From an uncultured cyanobacterium (GTDB lineage Bacteria > Cyanobacteriota > Vampirovibrionia > Gastranaerophilales > Gastranaerophilaceae), in assembly GCA_945836835.1 (NCBI GenBank), contig CAMAML010000064.1:1-6954 (forward strand): 6,954 nt of DNA, written 5' to 3'. The notes under the pieces were generated by a model. That model saw nothing but the letters and a program-made list of their open reading frames with translations, was not told the DNA's origin and ran no database searches. Positions 6,534-6,954 of this stretch are shown here, one piece after another. Made by a program: the position numbers and the translations under genes. How positions within the stretch are numbered: position 1 is the stretch's first letter; each line of letters opens with the position of its first letter.

Positions 6534-6567
6534 CCCACTTGCTTGCGAAGTTTTTTTAGGATGAAAA

Positions 6568-6954
6568 TTAACCGCCAAACAAGGCTTTTGCGATAACTTT
6601 TCTGTACAACTCCGGATCTCTTGGTAAGTCATAAGGGATTATGCCCCTTGCGTGCCCGGGTAGTTGAGATAGTATATTCATACACTCCAAATCATCAGTT
6701 GCCTTTTTAACGAGGTCTTTCAGTTTTGCAGTGAGATTTTCTACATTTTCTTCGTTTAATTGAGCAATAGGAAATTCCTCTTTACTGAATCTGTTAAGAT
6801 TCCCATATTCCTTATGAACAAATTTTATTTTGTCCATATTTAAATCTAAATGTAAATCTACATTGTATTGTTTTTCAAATTTATCAACAATAGGCTCGCA
6901 TCTTTCAACAATATCAGAAAAGGAATCCTGTCTGACATTCCTTGTGTTGGCTAT
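6568..6954 (-). CDS. Unrecognised protein, C-terminal part (5' end outside window)
   Basis: I do not recognise this protein. On the minus strand the frame is open from the window edge (6954) to the TAA at 6568-6570, giving 128 visible residues. The first visible residues read I-A-N-T-R-N-V-R-Q-D-S-F. The ATG at 6835-6837 could start an 89-residue protein, but the 39 codons before it are uninterrupted and protein-like, and no convincing ribosome-binding site precedes it. The visible part is charged and probably soluble, with Glu- and Lys-rich helices, including about 25 residues of possible amphipathic helix in the middle. A segment L-P-G-H-A-R-G-I-I-P-Y-D-L-P lies near the C-terminus, and there is no membrane segment. 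Codons look more AT-rich than in the neighbouring housekeeping genes. It is separated from the pyrH operon by a possible terminator and a promoter. Confidence 0.7.
   Translation of the reverse strand: MANTRNVRQDSFSDIVERCEPIVDKFEKQYNVDLHLDLNMDKIKFVHKEYGNLNRFSKEEFPIAQLNEENVENLTAKLKDLVKKATDDLECMNILSQLPGHARGIIPYDLPRDPELYRKVIAKALFGG

Noticed and set aside
6399..6632. 77-codon minus-strand frame spanning the gap between the right-edge gene and pyrH
   Set aside because: It would run through the likely terminator and the pyrH promoter and overlap both neighbours out of frame.

Overview
The window looks like chromosomal housekeeping DNA from a bacterium with cyanobacteria-like core proteins but no photosynthesis genes in view. 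The strongest hint is the DapB fragment, whose catalytic region reads E-F-H-H-N-Q-K and whose C-terminus (R-M-P-G, Q-E-V-L-F-G, C-Y-M-P-G-V-L-L-A) resembles cyanobacterial DapB. With a moderate G+C content and several cysteine-rich proteins, my best guess is a non-photosynthetic cyanobacterial relative (Vampirovibrionia/Melainabacteria, perhaps Gastranaerophilales). This is an inference from remembered family sequences, not a search result.

Left part (1-2134, + strand): the 3' part of dapB (lysine/diaminopimelate synthesis), a 67-nt spacer with a credible promoter, and a complete lysS (lysyl-tRNA synthetase). Lysine synthesis and lysine charging are therefore side by side. A strong 18-bp inverted repeat (2167-2204) follows lysS and probably ends transcription from both sides, because the next gene converges on it.

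Middle and right part (2228-6409, - strand, so read from right to left): pyrH (UMP kinase), frr (ribosome recycling factor), cdsA (CDP-diacylglycerol synthase), rnc (RNase III) and rpe (ribulose-phosphate 3-epimerase). Gaps are 20 nt or less and three of the four junctions overlap, so this is very likely one operon. It is driven by a good sigma70-type promoter at 6431-6459. It joins pyrimidine nucleotide supply, translation recycling, phospholipid synthesis, RNA processing and pentose-phosphate metabolism. The uppS gene often found between frr and cdsA is absent. After rpe comes an unrecognised 183-residue protein with two membrane segments (2228-2779), possibly with its own promoter.

Right edge (6568-6954, - strand): the 3' part of an unrecognised gene. 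Its frame stays open to the window edge, so the ATG at 6837 is probably internal.

I see no mobile element, CRISPR array, RNA gene, phage gene or defence system. Nothing here is clearly a new biological system. The points most worth a second look are an apparent Asp-to-Cys change at a conserved metal-binding position of RNase III, the two unrecognised proteins, and the missing uppS.
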